Shown here: positions 1-9,472 of the stretch, piece by piece | How positions within the stretch are numbered: position 1 is the stretch's first letter | How the letters are laid out: each line of letters begins with the position of its first letter | Source: Bacteroidales bacterium | GTDB lineage: Bacteria; Bacteroidota; Bacteroidia; Bacteroidales; UBA12077 | Direction: 5' to 3' | NCBI GenBank assembly: GCA_027859205.1 | Contig: JAQIBH010000192.1 | Coordinates: 1-46,565, forward strand | Length of the DNA: 46,565 nt | The notes under the pieces: model-generated | What the model was told of the DNA's origin: nothing | Databases searched by the model: none | Seen by the model: the letters and a program-made list of their open reading frames with translations, nothing else | Made by a program: the position numbers and the translations under genes

Positions 1-16
1 ATATAATATATATAGT

Positions 17-1015
17 ATGTGTGTTAAAAACGATCTTATCACAAATGGTTTTGTAAACAAAAAAATTGATATAAATATCAATGTGATTGAGGAAATTAAT
101 AGATTAAAAAAGGAAAAAAATGCAATAATTCTTGCACATTATTATCAAACTGGTGATATACAAGATATTGCGGATTTTGTTGGTGATAGTTTAGCACTTT
201 CACAAAAAGCAACAGAAACAAAAGCAGATATTATTTTATTTGCTGGCGTTCATTTTATGGCAGAAACAGCAAAAATTTTAGCACCAAAAACTAAAGTTTT
301 AATCCCGGATTTAAATGCAGGATGTTCTTTGGCGGATTCATGCCCACCCAAAGAATTTAAAAAATTTATAGAAAATCATCCAGGACATTTAGTAATTTCA
401 TATGTAAATACAACAGCAGAAATTAAAACTATGACAGATATTTGTTGTACATCAACAAATGCACTTCAAATAGTTGAATCATTACCAAAAGAACAAAAAA
501 TTATATTTGCGCCAGATAGAAATTTAGGAAGTTATATAAAAAGAATTACCGGAAGAGAAGATATGGTAATTTGGAATGGCGCCTGTCACGTTCACGAAGA
601 GTTTTCATTAGAAGCCATTTTAGAAATAAAAAAAGAAAATCCAAATGCTAAAATTATTTCTCATCCGGAATGTGAAATGCCAATTCAATTAGTATCTGAT
701 TTTGTTGGCTCCACAGCTGCTTTAATAAAATTTACAAAAACAGATGATAGCAAAGAATATATTGTTGCTACAGAATCGGGAATATTACATCAAATGAAAA
801 AGGAAAATAACCAAAAAAAATATATTCCTGCTCCATCCAAAGATTCTACCTGTGCATGTAATGATTGTAATTTTATGAAGTTAATTACTATTAATAAAAT
901 TTATAATACATTAAAATACGAAGTACCCGAGGTAATTTTAAGTGATGAAATTATTGAGAAAGCAAAAATATCTATTGATGCAATGCTTGATATATCAAAG
1001 AAACTGAATTTATAA
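17..1015 (+). CDS. nadA: Quinolinate synthase NadA
   Basis: NadA condenses iminoaspartate with dihydroxyacetone phosphate to quinolinate in cytosolic NAD synthesis, using a [4Fe-4S] cluster. The 332-residue product has the family opening LAHYYQ near residue 39, followed by a GDSLALS-type motif. Cysteines suited to the cluster are C103 (AGCSLADSC), C190 (WNGACHVHEE) and the CACNDC group near 279-284. Length is normal. ATG at 17 is the only good start in view, but only 16 bases of upstream sequence are present. A hairpin with a T run follows, so nadA probably ends its transcript. The partners nadB and nadC are not in the window. Identification is secure from the motifs. Confidence 0.97.
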   Translation: MCVKNDLITNGFVNKKIDININVIEEINRLKKEKNAIILAHYYQTGDIQDIADFVGDSLALSQKATETKADIILFAGVHFMAETAKILAPKTKVLIPDLNAGCSLADSCPPKEFKKFIENHPGHLVISYVNTTAEIKTMTDICCTSTNALQIVESLPKEQKIIFAPDRNLGSYIKRITGREDMVIWNGACHVHEEFSLEAILEIKKENPNAKIISHPECEMPIQLVSDFVGSTAALIKFTKTDDSKEYIVATESGILHQMKKENNQKKYIPAPSKDSTCACNDCNFMKLITINKIYNTLKYEVPEVILSDEIIEKAKISIDAMLDISKKLNL

Positions 1016-1035
1016 AATGGTTTAATAGATTTTAG

Positions 1036-1061
1036 AGCGGAAAAAATTTCCTGCTTTTTTT
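1036..1061 (+). terminator. Terminator after nadA
   Basis: Stem AGC-GG-AAA pairs with TTT-CC-(T)-GCT across a three-base loop, with one bulged T, and runs straight into a T tract. It lies 20 bases past the nadA stop and before the next gene. Confidence 0.6.
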
Positions 1062-1092
1062 GTACATTTAACTTTTACAATATTTTAAAATA

Positions 1093-2646
1093 GTGAAGAA
1101 ATTAATACTTATATACTTTTTAATTACTTTAAGTAGTGTGGTATTGTCACAAACTGATTCTTTAATATCAGATTTAGATATAACTTATAAAAAATATAAA
1201 TATAGTAACGGAAAAATTGCTAGTAAGGGTTTACTTAAAAATGATCAACCTTATGGTTTGTGGAAATCGTATTATCTCACCGGTATTTTAAAATCAGAAG
1301 GTAAATGGATAAATAATCAATTAGATAGTGTTTGGATTTTTTATGATCAATTGGGCGATACTAGCCAAAAAATTAATTATTTTCAAGGTAAAAAGAATGG
1401 ATATCATTATAGATATTTTAAAGATGAAAATTTGAAAACTATAATCGCATCTAAAGAGCTGTATATAAATGGAAAACGAAATGATAAATCATTATATTAT
1501 TTTAAAACCGGTTCATTAAGAATGATTGTTCCATATATGAATGATTTAAAACAAGGAATTGGTTTCGAATATGACGCAAATAAAAATATTACAGCAATAA
1601 CAAGATATAGAAATAATGAAATAGTTGTACAAGAAAATATTAATAGACTGGATATAAATGGTAAAAAAACGGGCATTTGGAAAGAATTTTATGAAAACGG
1701 CGTATTAAAAAAAGAGAAAAATTATTTAGATGGAAAGTTAAACGGATATTTAAAATTGTATACAAATGAAGGGAAATTAGTTGAGTCAATTAAATACAAA
1801 AATGGTGAAATAGATTTAGTTTCTAATGATTTTGATTCTAATATTGAAATCAAAGAAAAATACGACATCAATAATAATTTAATTTTCCAGGGAAGTTATA
1901 ACAGGAATGTTCCAATAGGTGTTCATCGATATTTTAATAATAATGGATCAGTATCAAAATCTAAAATATTTAATATAAATGGCAAATTAATTGCCGAAGG
2001 CATTGTTTTAATTAATGGTAAGGAAACCGGGGATTGGGTTTATTATTATGAAACAGGAAAAACACAAGCACAGGGAAAATTTATAAATGGTAAAAAAACT
2101 TCAAATTGGAAATATTATTATCCATCCGGAAGTATTCAGCAAGTTGGTTCTTATTCTGGCGGAAATTTAACAGGAATGTGGAAATGGTATTATGAAACGA
2201 GCGAATTGTTGAAGGAGGAATATTACATTTATGGACATTTAGATGGTGAAGCTACCGAGTATAGTGAATTAGGTAATATTATTTCAAAAGGAAATTATAT
2301 TGAAGATAAAAAAGAGGGAGAATGGATTTATGTTATTGGTGATCAAAAATATGTTGGTAACTATGTAGGGGATTTTAAAAATAGAGAATGGAGAAGTTAC
2401 TATATTGATACTGATATAATAAGTTTTGAAGGTAGATTTTTGCACGGTAGCCCTGATGGTAAACACGAATATTATTATCCCGATGGTAGTTTAAAAGAAG
2501 AGAGATATTTCGATGGAGGAATGAAGGTAAAGTCATGGACCAAATATGATGAACGGGGCGATTTAATTATTGTTGTGCAATATAAAGATGGTAAAGAATT
2601 TAAAATTAATGGTGAAAAAGTGAAATTGCATAGTAACGAGGATTAG
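1093..2646 (+). CDS. MORN/YwqK-like repeat protein, exported
   Basis: The 517-residue product starts at a GTG and opens with a signal peptide (KKLILIYFLITLSSVVLSQ), so it is probably periplasmic or surface-exposed. The rest is a long chain of short repeats of the pattern G-x-W-x-x-Y-Y-x-x-G-x-L, seen for example in GLWKSYYLTG, GIWKEFYENG, GDWVYYYETG, SNWKYYYPSG and GMWKWYYETS. This is the MORN-variant/YwqK family, often labelled as an antitoxin by automatic annotation although most Bacteroidetes members have no adjacent toxin, and none is seen here. A role in protein or surface binding is likely; no enzymatic motif is visible. The GTG start is chosen because it is followed directly by the signal peptide. 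Confidence 0.8.
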   Translation: MKKLILIYFLITLSSVVLSQTDSLISDLDITYKKYKYSNGKIASKGLLKNDQPYGLWKSYYLTGILKSEGKWINNQLDSVWIFYDQLGDTSQKINYFQGKKNGYHYRYFKDENLKTIIASKELYINGKRNDKSLYYFKTGSLRMIVPYMNDLKQGIGFEYDANKNITAITRYRNNEIVVQENINRLDINGKKTGIWKEFYENGVLKKEKNYLDGKLNGYLKLYTNEGKLVESIKYKNGEIDLVSNDFDSNIEIKEKYDINNNLIFQGSYNRNVPIGVHRYFNNNGSVSKSKIFNINGKLIAEGIVLINGKETGDWVYYYETGKTQAQGKFINGKKTSNWKYYYPSGSIQQVGSYSGGNLTGMWKWYYETSELLKEEYYIYGHLDGEATEYSELGNIISKGNYIEDKKEGEWIYVIGDQKYVGNYVGDFKNREWRSYYIDTDIISFEGRFLHGSPDGKHEYYYPDGSLKEERYFDGGMKVKSWTKYDERGDLIIVVQYKDGKEFKINGEKVKLHSNED

Positions 2647-2652
2647 TTTTAG

Positions 2653-2660
2653 TAAATTTG
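2653..2660 (+). promoter_or_regulatory. Bacteroidetes-type -7 box before ruvB
   Basis: TAAATTTG fits the TAnnTTTG consensus and ends 17 bases before the ruvB ATG. No convincing -33 TTG is placed at the usual distance, so this rests on the -7 box alone. Confidence 0.35.
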
Positions 2661-2677
2661 AGAAGAAAATATTTTAG

Positions 2678-3721
2678 ATGGAAGATATTGATATAAGAGA
2701 TTTTTCCGATGATAAGGAAGAAGGACAGTTTGATGAAAAGGAGAAGGAATTCGAGAAAAAACTACGTCCATTAGATTTTGTAGATTTTAAAGGTCAGTTT
2801 AAGGTAGTTGAGAATTTAAAAATTTTTGTTCAAGCTGCTAAAATGCGAAATGAAGCTTTGGATCATGTTTTATTACACGGACCACCCGGATTAGGAAAAA
2901 CCACTCTTGCAAATATTATTGCAAATGAATTGGGTGTAAATCTTAGATTAACATCCGGTCCGGTACTCGATAAACCAGGAGATTTAGCCGGTTTATTAAC
3001 AAATCTTGAAGAAGGCGATGTTTTATTTATCGACGAAATTCATAGATTGAGTCCCGTGGTCGAAGAATATTTGTATTCTGCAATGGAGGATTATCGCATT
3101 GATATAATGATTGATAAAGGTCCAAGTGCGCGATCAGTACAGATAACTTTAAATCCTTTTACATTAATTGGTGCAACTACTCGCTCGGGATTATTAACCA
3201 GTCCGTTAAGAGCCAGATTTGGCATAAGTTTGCATTTAGAATATTATGATTTTAAAATACTTACCTCAATTATAAAACGTTCTGCAGGAATTTTAGATGT
3301 AGCAACTAAGGATAATGCAGCAGTAGAAATTGCGTCTCGTTCGCGTGGAACGCCTCGTATTGCAAACGCTCTTTTAAGACGAGTTCGTGATTTTGCTCAA
3401 GTAAAAGGAAATGGAAGTATAGATCTGGAAATTTCTCAATTTGCTTTAGAGGCTTTAAATATCGATAAACATGGTTTAGACGAAATGGATAATAAGATTT
3501 TACTAACCATTATCGATAAGTTTCAAGGAGGACCGGTTGGTATAACTACAATTGCAACAGCAATAGGCGAAGATAGTGGTACAATTGAAGAAGTTTATGA
3601 GCCTTTTTTAATTAAGGAAGGATATATTAAAAGAACTCCTCGTGGAAGAGAGGCCACAGAAACTGCATATAAACATTTAAGTAGAGTTAGAGATACAGGA
3701 GAACAAAATAGTTTGTTTTAG
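2678..3721 (+). CDS. ruvB: Holliday junction branch migration helicase RuvB
   Basis: RuvB is the AAA+ motor that drives branch migration of Holliday junctions together with RuvA. The 347-residue product has Walker [11 protein letters not shown] at 68-77, Walker [10 protein letters not shown] near 120, the sensor/arginine-finger stretch [18 protein letters not shown], and the C-terminal winged helix with [16 protein letters not shown] and TPRGR. Length and motif order are standard. An acidic stretch of about 20 residues precedes the first conserved block. ruvA and ruvC are not adjacent, as is common in Bacteroidetes. Identification is certain. Confidence 0.98.
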   Translation: MEDIDIRDFSDDKEEGQFDEKEKEFEKKLRPLDFVDFKGQFKVVENLKIFVQAAKMRNEALDHVLLHGPPGLGKTTLANIIANELGVNLRLTSGPVLDKPGDLAGLLTNLEEGDVLFIDEIHRLSPVVEEYLYSAMEDYRIDIMIDKGPSARSVQITLNPFTLIGATTRSGLLTSPLRARFGISLHLEYYDFKILTSIIKRSAGILDVATKDNAAVEIASRSRGTPRIANALLRRVRDFAQVKGNGSIDLEISQFALEALNIDKHGLDEMDNKILLTIIDKFQGGPVGITTIATAIGEDSGTIEEVYEPFLIKEGYIKRTPRGREATETAYKHLSRVRDTGEQNSLF

Positions 3722-3831
3722 CCGAATTGATTTAAAATTGCATTTTAATCTTCAGATGTAAACTAACAGAATAAAAAATTAATAATTGAGAAGTTTATAA
3801 AATATAGAAAGCAGTCTAAAAAGTAATAAAA

Positions 3832-3933
3832 CTGTCATTCCCTTGAAAAAGGGAATCTCATATTTATCATATAAACAAGTAATTACGGAATCTCCAATCA
3901 AGTTGGAGAAGACAAAAGTGACTTTTGTGACAG
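3832..3933. repeat. Three-hairpin palindromic intergenic element
   Basis: An outer pair CTGTCA (3832-3837) / TGACAG (3928-3933) encloses three hairpins: ATTCCCT/AGGGAAT (3837-3856), TCTCCAA/TTGGAGA (3891-3909) and ACAAAA/TTTTGT (3912-3928). It sits between the convergent ends of ruvB and the Crp/Fnr gene, so it could act as a two-way terminator, but its branched form looks more like a dispersed palindromic repeat. The first hairpin resembles the palindrome at 46505-46520. Confidence 0.6.
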
Positions 3934-3960
3934 CCTCTTTATAATAATTGCATTGTATAT

Positions 3961-4668
3961 TTAATTAAATGCGTTTGATATTTTTTCTAATTGTTTGACG
4001 TTTAAAATTTTAATTTTCCTGCCGTTCAAATCAATTAACTTGTCGTGTTTAAATTCAGATAAAAGTCTAATAACAGATTCGGTTGCAGTACCAACAATAT
4101 TTGCTAACTCTTCACGAGTAAGAAGAATTTGTAAAACCAGATCATCATCTAAATCAAAAATATCTTTCAAATGTAAAAGTACTTCGGCCAACCTTTCTCG
4201 AACAGTTTTTTGAGCAATATCAGTAATAAAAGAATTAGCCTCACCCAATTCCTTACATGTTTGTTGCATTAAAGCCATAGAAAAATTTCCATTCGTTTTT
4301 ACTAAATCAATTAAAGTTTCTCCTGGAATAAAACAAAGTACAGCATCATTTATAACTTTAGCCGACGAACAAGCAAGTTCATTACTTAAAATTGAACGAA
4401 ATCCTATAATATCACCCTTTTTTGCAAAAGCAATAATCTGTTCACGCCCGTCAATACCAGTTTTTAAAATTTTTACAACACCGGCATTAACACAGTAAAA
4501 ACCATTGGTTCTACTTCCTTCATGATAAACAATATTTCCTCTTTTATATGAATTGCAAACTTTATCTTTATCAACTTTAGCTTTTTCTTCTGGCGTAAGA
4601 TGCTTAAAAATAGTATCTAAATCGTTAAAGCAACTATCACAAAAAGGTATTAGATCTCGATTTTTCAT
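3961..4668 (-). CDS. Crp/Fnr family transcriptional regulator
   Basis: This 235-residue regulator has a cyclic-nucleotide-type sensor fold (about residues 25-145, with GNIVYHEGSRTNGFYCVNAG) and a C-terminal winged helix-turn-helix (TREELANIVGTATESVIRLL near 165-200). It opens with CDSC (C10, C13) and has further cysteines at 38, 59, 100 and 112. That recalls Fe-S or thiol-sensing FNR relatives but does not match the C-x2-C-x5-C spacing of E. coli FNR, so the signal sensed is unknown. It is divergent from the OsmC gene, with 163 bases between them, which suggests it may control that peroxide-defence protein. No clear TTGAT-N4-ATCAA operator was found there. Confidence 0.88.
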   Translation of the reverse strand: MKNRDLIPFCDSCFNDLDTIFKHLTPEEKAKVDKDKVCNSYKRGNIVYHEGSRTNGFYCVNAGVVKILKTGIDGREQIIAFAKKGDIIGFRSILSNELACSSAKVINDAVLCFIPGETLIDLVKTNGNFSMALMQQTCKELGEANSFITDIAQKTVRERLAEVLLHLKDIFDLDDDLVLQILLTREELANIVGTATESVIRLLSEFKHDKLIDLNGRKIKILNVKQLEKISNAFN

Positions 4669-4769
4669 TTAAATTTTTATTGCCAAATAAGAAATGTATT
4701 TAACTTTATCGGAATTTTTTTGTTATATAGAATGAATAAAAAACAAAAATAAGTTTTTTGTTTTACAAT

Positions 4770-4802
4770 TTGAATTTGATTTATATAAAAAAAGTACTTT
4801 TG
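4770..4802 (+). promoter_or_regulatory. Putative promoter of the OsmC gene
   Basis: TTG (4770-4772), 22 bases of spacer, then TACTTTTG (4795-4802) fits the Bacteroidetes pattern TTG-N17-23-TAnnTTTG. The predicted transcript start lies about 20-25 bases before the ATG at 4832. Confidence 0.5.
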
Positions 4803-4831
4803 CAAAAAATTAAATATAAATATATATAGAT

Positions 4832-5254
4832 ATGGAAAAATCTCTTACTCTAAATTGGTTAAATGGAATGGCTTTCGAAAGCGAAATTAACGGACATAAA
4901 ATTACTATTGATGCGGACGAATCTGTTGGTGGTAATAATATTGGGCCACGACCAAAACCGTTAATGTTATTGTCTTTAGCAGGCTGTACAGGAATGGATG
5001 TAGTTTCTATTCTTAAAAAAATGAGGGTTGAACTTGATAATTTTGCTATCGAAATTGAATCAGAGATGTCAGATGAGCATCCTAAACACTACACTAAACT
5101 TAATGTAATTTATAAGTTTTGGGGCAAAGATTTACCTATGGAAAAATTGGAGAAAGCAGTAAGTTTATCTGATGAAAGATATTGTGGAGTAAGTGTGGTT
5201 TATAAAAAAGCGATTGAAATGTCTTATGAAATAAGATTGAACCCGGAAAAATAG
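4832..5254 (+). CDS. OsmC family protein
   Basis: OsmC/Ohr proteins are small dimeric thiol peroxidases that reduce organic or lipid hydroperoxides. The 140-residue product has the two redox cysteines in typical settings: C52 in LSLAGCTGMDVVSIL and C118 in SDERYCGVSVVYKK. It belongs to the general OsmC branch rather than being clearly Ohr, so the substrate is uncertain. It has its own promoter, is divergent from a Crp/Fnr regulator and ends at a strong hairpin, so it is a single-gene unit. Confidence 0.9.
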   Translation: MEKSLTLNWLNGMAFESEINGHKITIDADESVGGNNIGPRPKPLMLLSLAGCTGMDVVSILKKMRVELDNFAIEIESEMSDEHPKHYTKLNVIYKFWGKDLPMEKLEKAVSLSDERYCGVSVVYKKAIEMSYEIRLNPEK

Positions 5255-5272
5255 TGACTTATGTTAAAAAGA

Positions 5273-5300
5273 AAACCCAGCTAAATTTAGCTGGGTTTTT
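5273..5300. terminator. Bidirectional terminator between the OsmC gene and pheS
   Basis: A perfect 26-base palindrome (13-base arms, AAACCCAGCTAAA and its complement) with an A run before it and a T run after it. The OsmC gene ends to the left and pheS ends to the right, so it can serve both. Confidence 0.88.
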
Positions 5301-5319
5301 ATAAAATAATACATATAAA

Positions 5320-6339
5320 TTAAAGTGCCGATTTAAATTGATTTAAAAATCGTACATCGTTCTCAAAATAAAGGCGAAGGTCTTTAACTCCGTATTTTAA
5401 CATTGTTATTCGCTCAATTCCCATCCCAAATGCAAATCCGGTATATTTATTACTATCAATACCACTACTTTCTAAGACATTAGGATCAACCATTCCGCAA
5501 CCAAGAATTTCTAGCCAACCGGTATATTTACACACATTACAGCCTTTTCCACCGCAAATATTACAAGCTACATCCATTTCTGCTGAAGGTTCTGTAAAAG
5601 GGAAATATGAAGGACGTAATCGTATTTCGGTTTTTTCACCAAACATTTCCTTAGCAAAATAAAGAAGGGTTTGTTTAAGATCTGCAAACGAAACATTTTC
5701 GTCAATATATAAACCTTCAACTTGATGAAAAATACAGTGAGCACGGGCACTTATTGCTTCGTTTCTAAAAACGCGACCAGGTGATATTGTACGAATTGGT
5801 GGATTAGAATTTTCCATAACTCTAACTTGAACCGAGGACGTATGAGTACGTAATAATATATCGGGATTTGTTTCAATGAAAAAGGTGTCTTGCATGTCTC
5901 GTGCCGGATGTTCTTCGGGAAAATTTAACGCAGAGAATACATGCCAATCGTCTTCTATTTCAGGCCCTTCGGAAACGGTAAAGCCTAATCTTTTAAATAT
6001 ATCAATAATTTCATTTCGTACTATTGAAATAGGATGGCGTGATCCCAACTTTAAAGAATCTCCGGGCAAGCTCAAATCAATTTCTGAACGGGATTCAGTT
6101 TTATCTTCAAGATTTTCTTTTAAAGCGTTTATTTTTTCTTGAATAGAAATTTTAAGTTCGTTTAATTTTTGTCCAACAAGTTTTTTGTTTTCACGTGGAA
6201 CATTTTTGAATTCGGAGAAAAGATCATTGATGAATCCCTTTTTACCCATGTATTTAATTCGAAACGATTCAATTTCATCAATTGTAGTTGCGGCAAATTC
6301 TTTCGTTTCTTCTAAATATTTATTAATCTTTTCTATCAT
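5320..6339 (-). CDS. pheS: Phenylalanine--tRNA ligase alpha subunit
   Basis: PheS is the catalytic subunit of the alpha2-beta2 enzyme that charges tRNA-Phe. The 339-residue product has the N-terminal coiled-coil tRNA-binding arm (about 1-90), then the class II catalytic core with HVFSALNFPEEHPARDMQDT, LLRTHTSSVQVR, ISPGRVFRNE (motif 2) and GFAFGMGIERITMLKYG (motif 3, near the C-terminus). A CNICGGKGCNVC segment, common in this family, lies around residue 258. pheT is not adjacent. The following gene in the same direction starts upstream, with 12 bases between them, suggesting joint transcription with the cyclophilin. Confidence 0.98.
   Translation of the reverse strand: MIEKINKYLEETKEFAATTIDEIESFRIKYMGKKGFINDLFSEFKNVPRENKKLVGQKLNELKISIQEKINALKENLEDKTESRSEIDLSLPGDSLKLGSRHPISIVRNEIIDIFKRLGFTVSEGPEIEDDWHVFSALNFPEEHPARDMQDTFFIETNPDILLRTHTSSVQVRVMENSNPPIRTISPGRVFRNEAISARAHCIFHQVEGLYIDENVSFADLKQTLLYFAKEMFGEKTEIRLRPSYFPFTEPSAEMDVACNICGGKGCNVCKYTGWLEILGCGMVDPNVLESSGIDSNKYTGFAFGMGIERITMLKYGVKDLRLYFENDVRFLNQFKSAL
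6187..6202. promoter_or_regulatory. Second ParB-site-like sequence, inside pheS
   Basis: GTTTTCACGTGGAACA shares 13 of 16 positions with the general parS consensus TGTTTCACGTGAAACA, including the CACGTG core. It lies inside coding sequence and is not a perfect palindrome. It is listed because a closer match occurs 9 kb away at 15266. Confidence 0.2.
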
Positions 6340-6351
6340 GATTTTATATGA

Positions 6352-7164
6352 TTATAATTTTTTGATTCTCATTTTAATATCATTAAGCGGCCTATCGTTT
6401 TTGTCTGTTTCAACTGAAGCAATTTTGTCAATTACCTCTAATCCTTCAATTATTTCTCCAAAAACTGTATAGGCATTATCTAAATGTGGAGTACCGCCAA
6501 TGGTCTGATATACTCTTAATTTATTCTCGGGTATTTTATAATAACTTTCAGTTTTAAATTCTTCTTCTGCTTTTTTACGCGCTTCGGGCAGAATAATTTG
6601 ATAATCAATTGAACCGCCGGTATTAAACGCTTTATTTTTTGCTGCTTCAATATTCTTAGTTACTAATGTATTAAGTCTTGAAGCATTAATTCTATCTTCT
6701 ACTTTTTTAACCGCTTCATCATCTAAAACAATACCTTGTACAATGTAAAATTGAGAACCAGCTGAACGCATTTCCGGATTTGTATTATCTCCTTCTCGAG
6801 CAGCAGCTATTACGCCTTTTTTATGAAATATTGAATCGACAAATTCTGCAGGAATAGTATATCCAGGGCCACCTTCGCCTAACATTACGCCTGTTTCCGC
6901 ATTACGTGAATCCGGATCACCGCCCTGAATCATAAAACCGTCAATTACTCTGTGAAAAAGTAAATCATTAAAATAACCTTGCTCGATAAGTTTTACAAAA
7001 TTTTCTTTATGCAAAGGTGTGGCATCATATAATTTGAAAACCATATCTCCGTATTCTGTTTCTAACTTGTAAAGTTGATCATCCGATTTCATTTTGGATT
7101 GATCTAATTGGCAAGAAAAAATTAATATTGAAATTGTAATGGATAATAAAATTATTTTTTTCAT
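6352..7164 (-). CDS. Cyclophilin-type peptidylprolyl isomerase, lipoprotein
   Basis: This 270-residue protein has a lipoprotein signal (MKKIILLSITISILIFSC, lipobox ending at C18) and a cyclophilin domain with LLFHRVIDGFMIQGGDP, MRSAGSQFYIVQG and YTVFGEIIEGLEVIDKI. It probably assists folding of exported proteins at the inner leaflet of the outer membrane or in the periplasm. A lysine- and alanine-rich insertion of about 80 residues (roughly 130-210) lies between the FYIVQG and TPHLDNAY blocks; this is seen in several Bacteroidetes cyclophilins. The catalytic Arg and the Phe/Gln residues of the active site are present. A TATTTTTG box on the same strand at 7198-7191 may be its -7 element. Confidence 0.93.
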   Translation of the reverse strand: MKKIILLSITISILIFSCQLDQSKMKSDDQLYKLETEYGDMVFKLYDATPLHKENFVKLIEQGYFNDLLFHRVIDGFMIQGGDPDSRNAETGVMLGEGGPGYTIPAEFVDSIFHKKGVIAAAREGDNTNPEMRSAGSQFYIVQGIVLDDEAVKKVEDRINASRLNTLVTKNIEAAKNKAFNTGGSIDYQIILPEARKKAEEEFKTESYYKIPENKLRVYQTIGGTPHLDNAYTVFGEIIEGLEVIDKIASVETDKNDRPLNDIKMRIKKL

Positions 7165-7494
7165 GTTGAATTCTATTTTGATTTAATTAGCAAAAATAGC
7201 AACAATTAATAATTTATCGAAGCACAATGCTAATAATTACTTGGTTAAACGTTTTCTAATTGTATATTTTGCGAGTATAATGTTTATAGTCTTTAATGAT
7301 TTGCGTTTATCTATAATTGATAACATTGTTAAAGCCCTAAAAATCAACATAAAATAAAAGAATTGCCTTTTATGAATACGTAAATTATTAAATGCATAGA
7401 AATTTTATCGATTTAATAAAACTATCTCAATATTGTGATAATAAGAATAAGAAGTTTTACTTTGTAATTGTATAAACTAAAGTTGATAATTAAA
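7165..7494. other. Divergent intergenic region
   Basis: This AT-rich stretch separates the cyclophilin gene (minus) from the flippase gene (plus). Apart from the possible -7 box TATTTTTG on the minus strand (7198-7191), I see no RNA gene, repeat or small frame with support. Confidence 0.5.
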
Positions 7495-8958
7495 TTGAAT
7501 CAAATCAAAAAACTTGCAGGACAAACTGTTATATATGGTTTGAGCAATATGTTAGGTAGATTTTTAAATTACCTCTTAATTCCTCTTCATACATTAGTTC
7601 TCGGCAAATTCTTTTTTGGAAAGTTAACATTCATCTATAGTAGCACAGCTATATTGCTTGTGTTGCTTACTTATGGATTAGAAACAGGATTTTTTCGGTT
7701 TGCAAGTAAAAAGGACGAAAATTACAGTAAAGTACTAGGCACAAGCCTGTATTCTATAGTTTTCTCTACTTCAATTTTTATTTTTGTAGCTTTCTTGTTT
7801 AAAAATCTTTTACAAAATTATTTTGATGTAAATAGCACTAAAATTGTAATATTATTTATACTAATAATTGCTTTTGACGTTCTAAACGCAATTCCTTTTG
7901 CAAAGCTACGGATTGAGGAACGGCCCATTAAATTTATGGTCGTAAAGTTGATTGGTATTTTTACAAATATATTTTTCAACTTATTTTATTTATGGTTTTG
8001 TCGGAGACTTTTTGAAGCAGGTAGTACAAGCTTTTGTGCACAAATCTATAACCCTGAAAAGGTTTTAGAATACGTATTAATCGCAAATATGATTAGTAGT
8101 GCAATCACTTTCATTGTTTTATTACCAGAAATTATTAAAGTAAAACCAGTATTCGACTTTGCTTTATTAAAAAGAATAATGAATTATTCGTTTCCCATTT
8201 TGTTAATTGGATTAGCGGGAATGCTAAATGATAATATCGATAAATTATTGATTCCAACATTAATTAATAATCCTAATCCCGTCGAACAATTAGGTATTTA
8301 TGGAGCCAATTTTAAATTATCAGTACTTATGGTTTTATTTATTCAGATGTTCAGATATGCTGCAGAGCCATTTTTCTTCAAAAACTCAGAAAATGCTAAT
8401 GCTAAAAAATTATACGCTGATGTGATGAATTATTTCATCATTTTCGGATTGGTTATTTTTCTGGGTGTAATGTTTTATATTGATTTTTTAAAATACTTCA
8501 TTGCTCCGGAGTTTTGGGAAGGATTAAAAGTGGTTCCGATATTGTTAATTGCAAAGCTGATATTCGGGATACTTTTCAGCCTATCTATTTGGTATAAAGT
8601 TACCGATAAAACTAAGTACGGAATTTTAATTGCCAGCATTGGAGCCATTATAACTATTGTTTTAAATATAGTTTTATTACCACGCATTGGTTACATTGGA
8701 TCGGCTTTTGCAAGCCTGCTAAGTTACAGTGTAATGCTTGCTGTATCGTATTACATAAGTACAAAACATTATTTAATAAAATATAATTTTAAACGTATTG
8801 CATTTTATTTCGCTTTTGCCTTAACTCTATTCTTTTTGAGCAAATTGGCAAAAATTGAAAGTAAAATTATTTATACAAGCATGAATACAGTATTCTTATT
8901 CGGATTTATATTCATTGCATATATTATCGAAAAAAAAGCATTAACACATGAAAATTAA
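7495..8958 (+). CDS. Oligosaccharide flippase family protein (Wzx/MATE-like)
   Basis: This is a polytopic membrane protein of about 487 residues with 12-14 hydrophobic segments, of the polysaccharide-transporter (MOP) superfamily that flips lipid-linked sugars across the inner membrane. The opening [21 protein letters not shown] is typical of the Bacteroidetes branch. The frame also allows a TTG at 7468 directly after a stop. I prefer the TTG at 7495 because it gives [10 protein letters not shown], the usual family start; neither has a clear ribosome site. It overlaps dut by 11 bases and heads the conserved run flippase-dut-TPR-EnvC, suggesting a role in envelope polysaccharide assembly. The exact substrate cannot be told from sequence. 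Confidence 0.88.
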   Translation: MNQIKKLAGQTVIYGLSNMLGRFLNYLLIPLHTLVLGKFFFGKLTFIYSSTAILLVLLTYGLETGFFRFASKKDENYSKVLGTSLYSIVFSTSIFIFVAFLFKNLLQNYFDVNSTKIVILFILIIAFDVLNAIPFAKLRIEERPIKFMVVKLIGIFTNIFFNLFYLWFCRRLFEAGSTSFCAQIYNPEKVLEYVLIANMISSAITFIVLLPEIIKVKPVFDFALLKRIMNYSFPILLIGLAGMLNDNIDKLLIPTLINNPNPVEQLGIYGANFKLSVLMVLFIQMFRYAAEPFFFKNSENANAKKLYADVMNYFIIFGLVIFLGVMFYIDFLKYFIAPEFWEGLKVVPILLIAKLIFGILFSLSIWYKVTDKTKYGILIASIGAIITIVLNIVLLPRIGYIGSAFASLLSYSVMLAVSYYISTKHYLIKYNFKRIAFYFAFALTLFFLSKLAKIESKIIYTSMNTVFLFGFIFIAYIIEKKALTHEN

Positions 8959-9382
8959 GATTGTAAACAAATCAAATAATCCTTTACCGGAATATAGCAC
9001 AGATCATTCTGCGGGAATGGATCTTAGAGCTAACTTAGTAGAAACAAAAACACTAAAACCTTTAGAACGCATATTAATTCCAACAGGATTATTCATTGAG
9101 TTGCCGGTAGGTTACGAAGCTCAAGTTCGTCCCAGAAGTGGATTAGCTTTAAAAAAGGGATTATCTGTGTTGAATACTCCTGGAACGATTGATGCCGATT
9201 ATCGAGGTGAAATAGGTGTAATATTAATTAATTTGTCAAACGTAGAAGTTGCTATTGAAAATGGTGAACGTATTTGTCAAATGGTTATTGCAAAACACGA
9301 ACAAGCGGAACTAATTCAGGTTGAAGTTTTAAACGAAACTGATCGAGGAGCTGGTGGATTTGGAAGCACAGGAGTAAATTAA
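8948..9382 (+). CDS. dut: dUTP diphosphatase
   Basis: Dut hydrolyses dUTP to dUMP and pyrophosphate, keeping uracil out of DNA and feeding thymidylate synthesis. The 144-residue trimeric-type enzyme shows all five motifs, including [42 protein letters not shown] and the C-terminal glycine-rich arm [10 protein letters not shown] that closes the active site. The ATG overlaps the end of the flippase gene, so translation is probably coupled. Confidence 0.98.
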   Translation: MKIKIVNKSNNPLPEYSTDHSAGMDLRANLVETKTLKPLERILIPTGLFIELPVGYEAQVRPRSGLALKKGLSVLNTPGTIDADYRGEIGVILINLSNVEVAIENGERICQMVIAKHEQAELIQVEVLNETDRGAGGFGSTGVN

Positions 9383-9472
9383 TTTTCTTAATAATTGTTA
9401 AAAACTGCAATTACAAAACTTAACGTACGTTTTTGTGTTATGTTTATATTTTAATAAAATTTAATATTGATT

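Noticed and set aside
4680-4831. FNR-type operator between the Crp/Fnr and OsmC genes
   Set aside because: No TTGAT-N4-ATCAA or close palindrome was found; only single half-sites occur.
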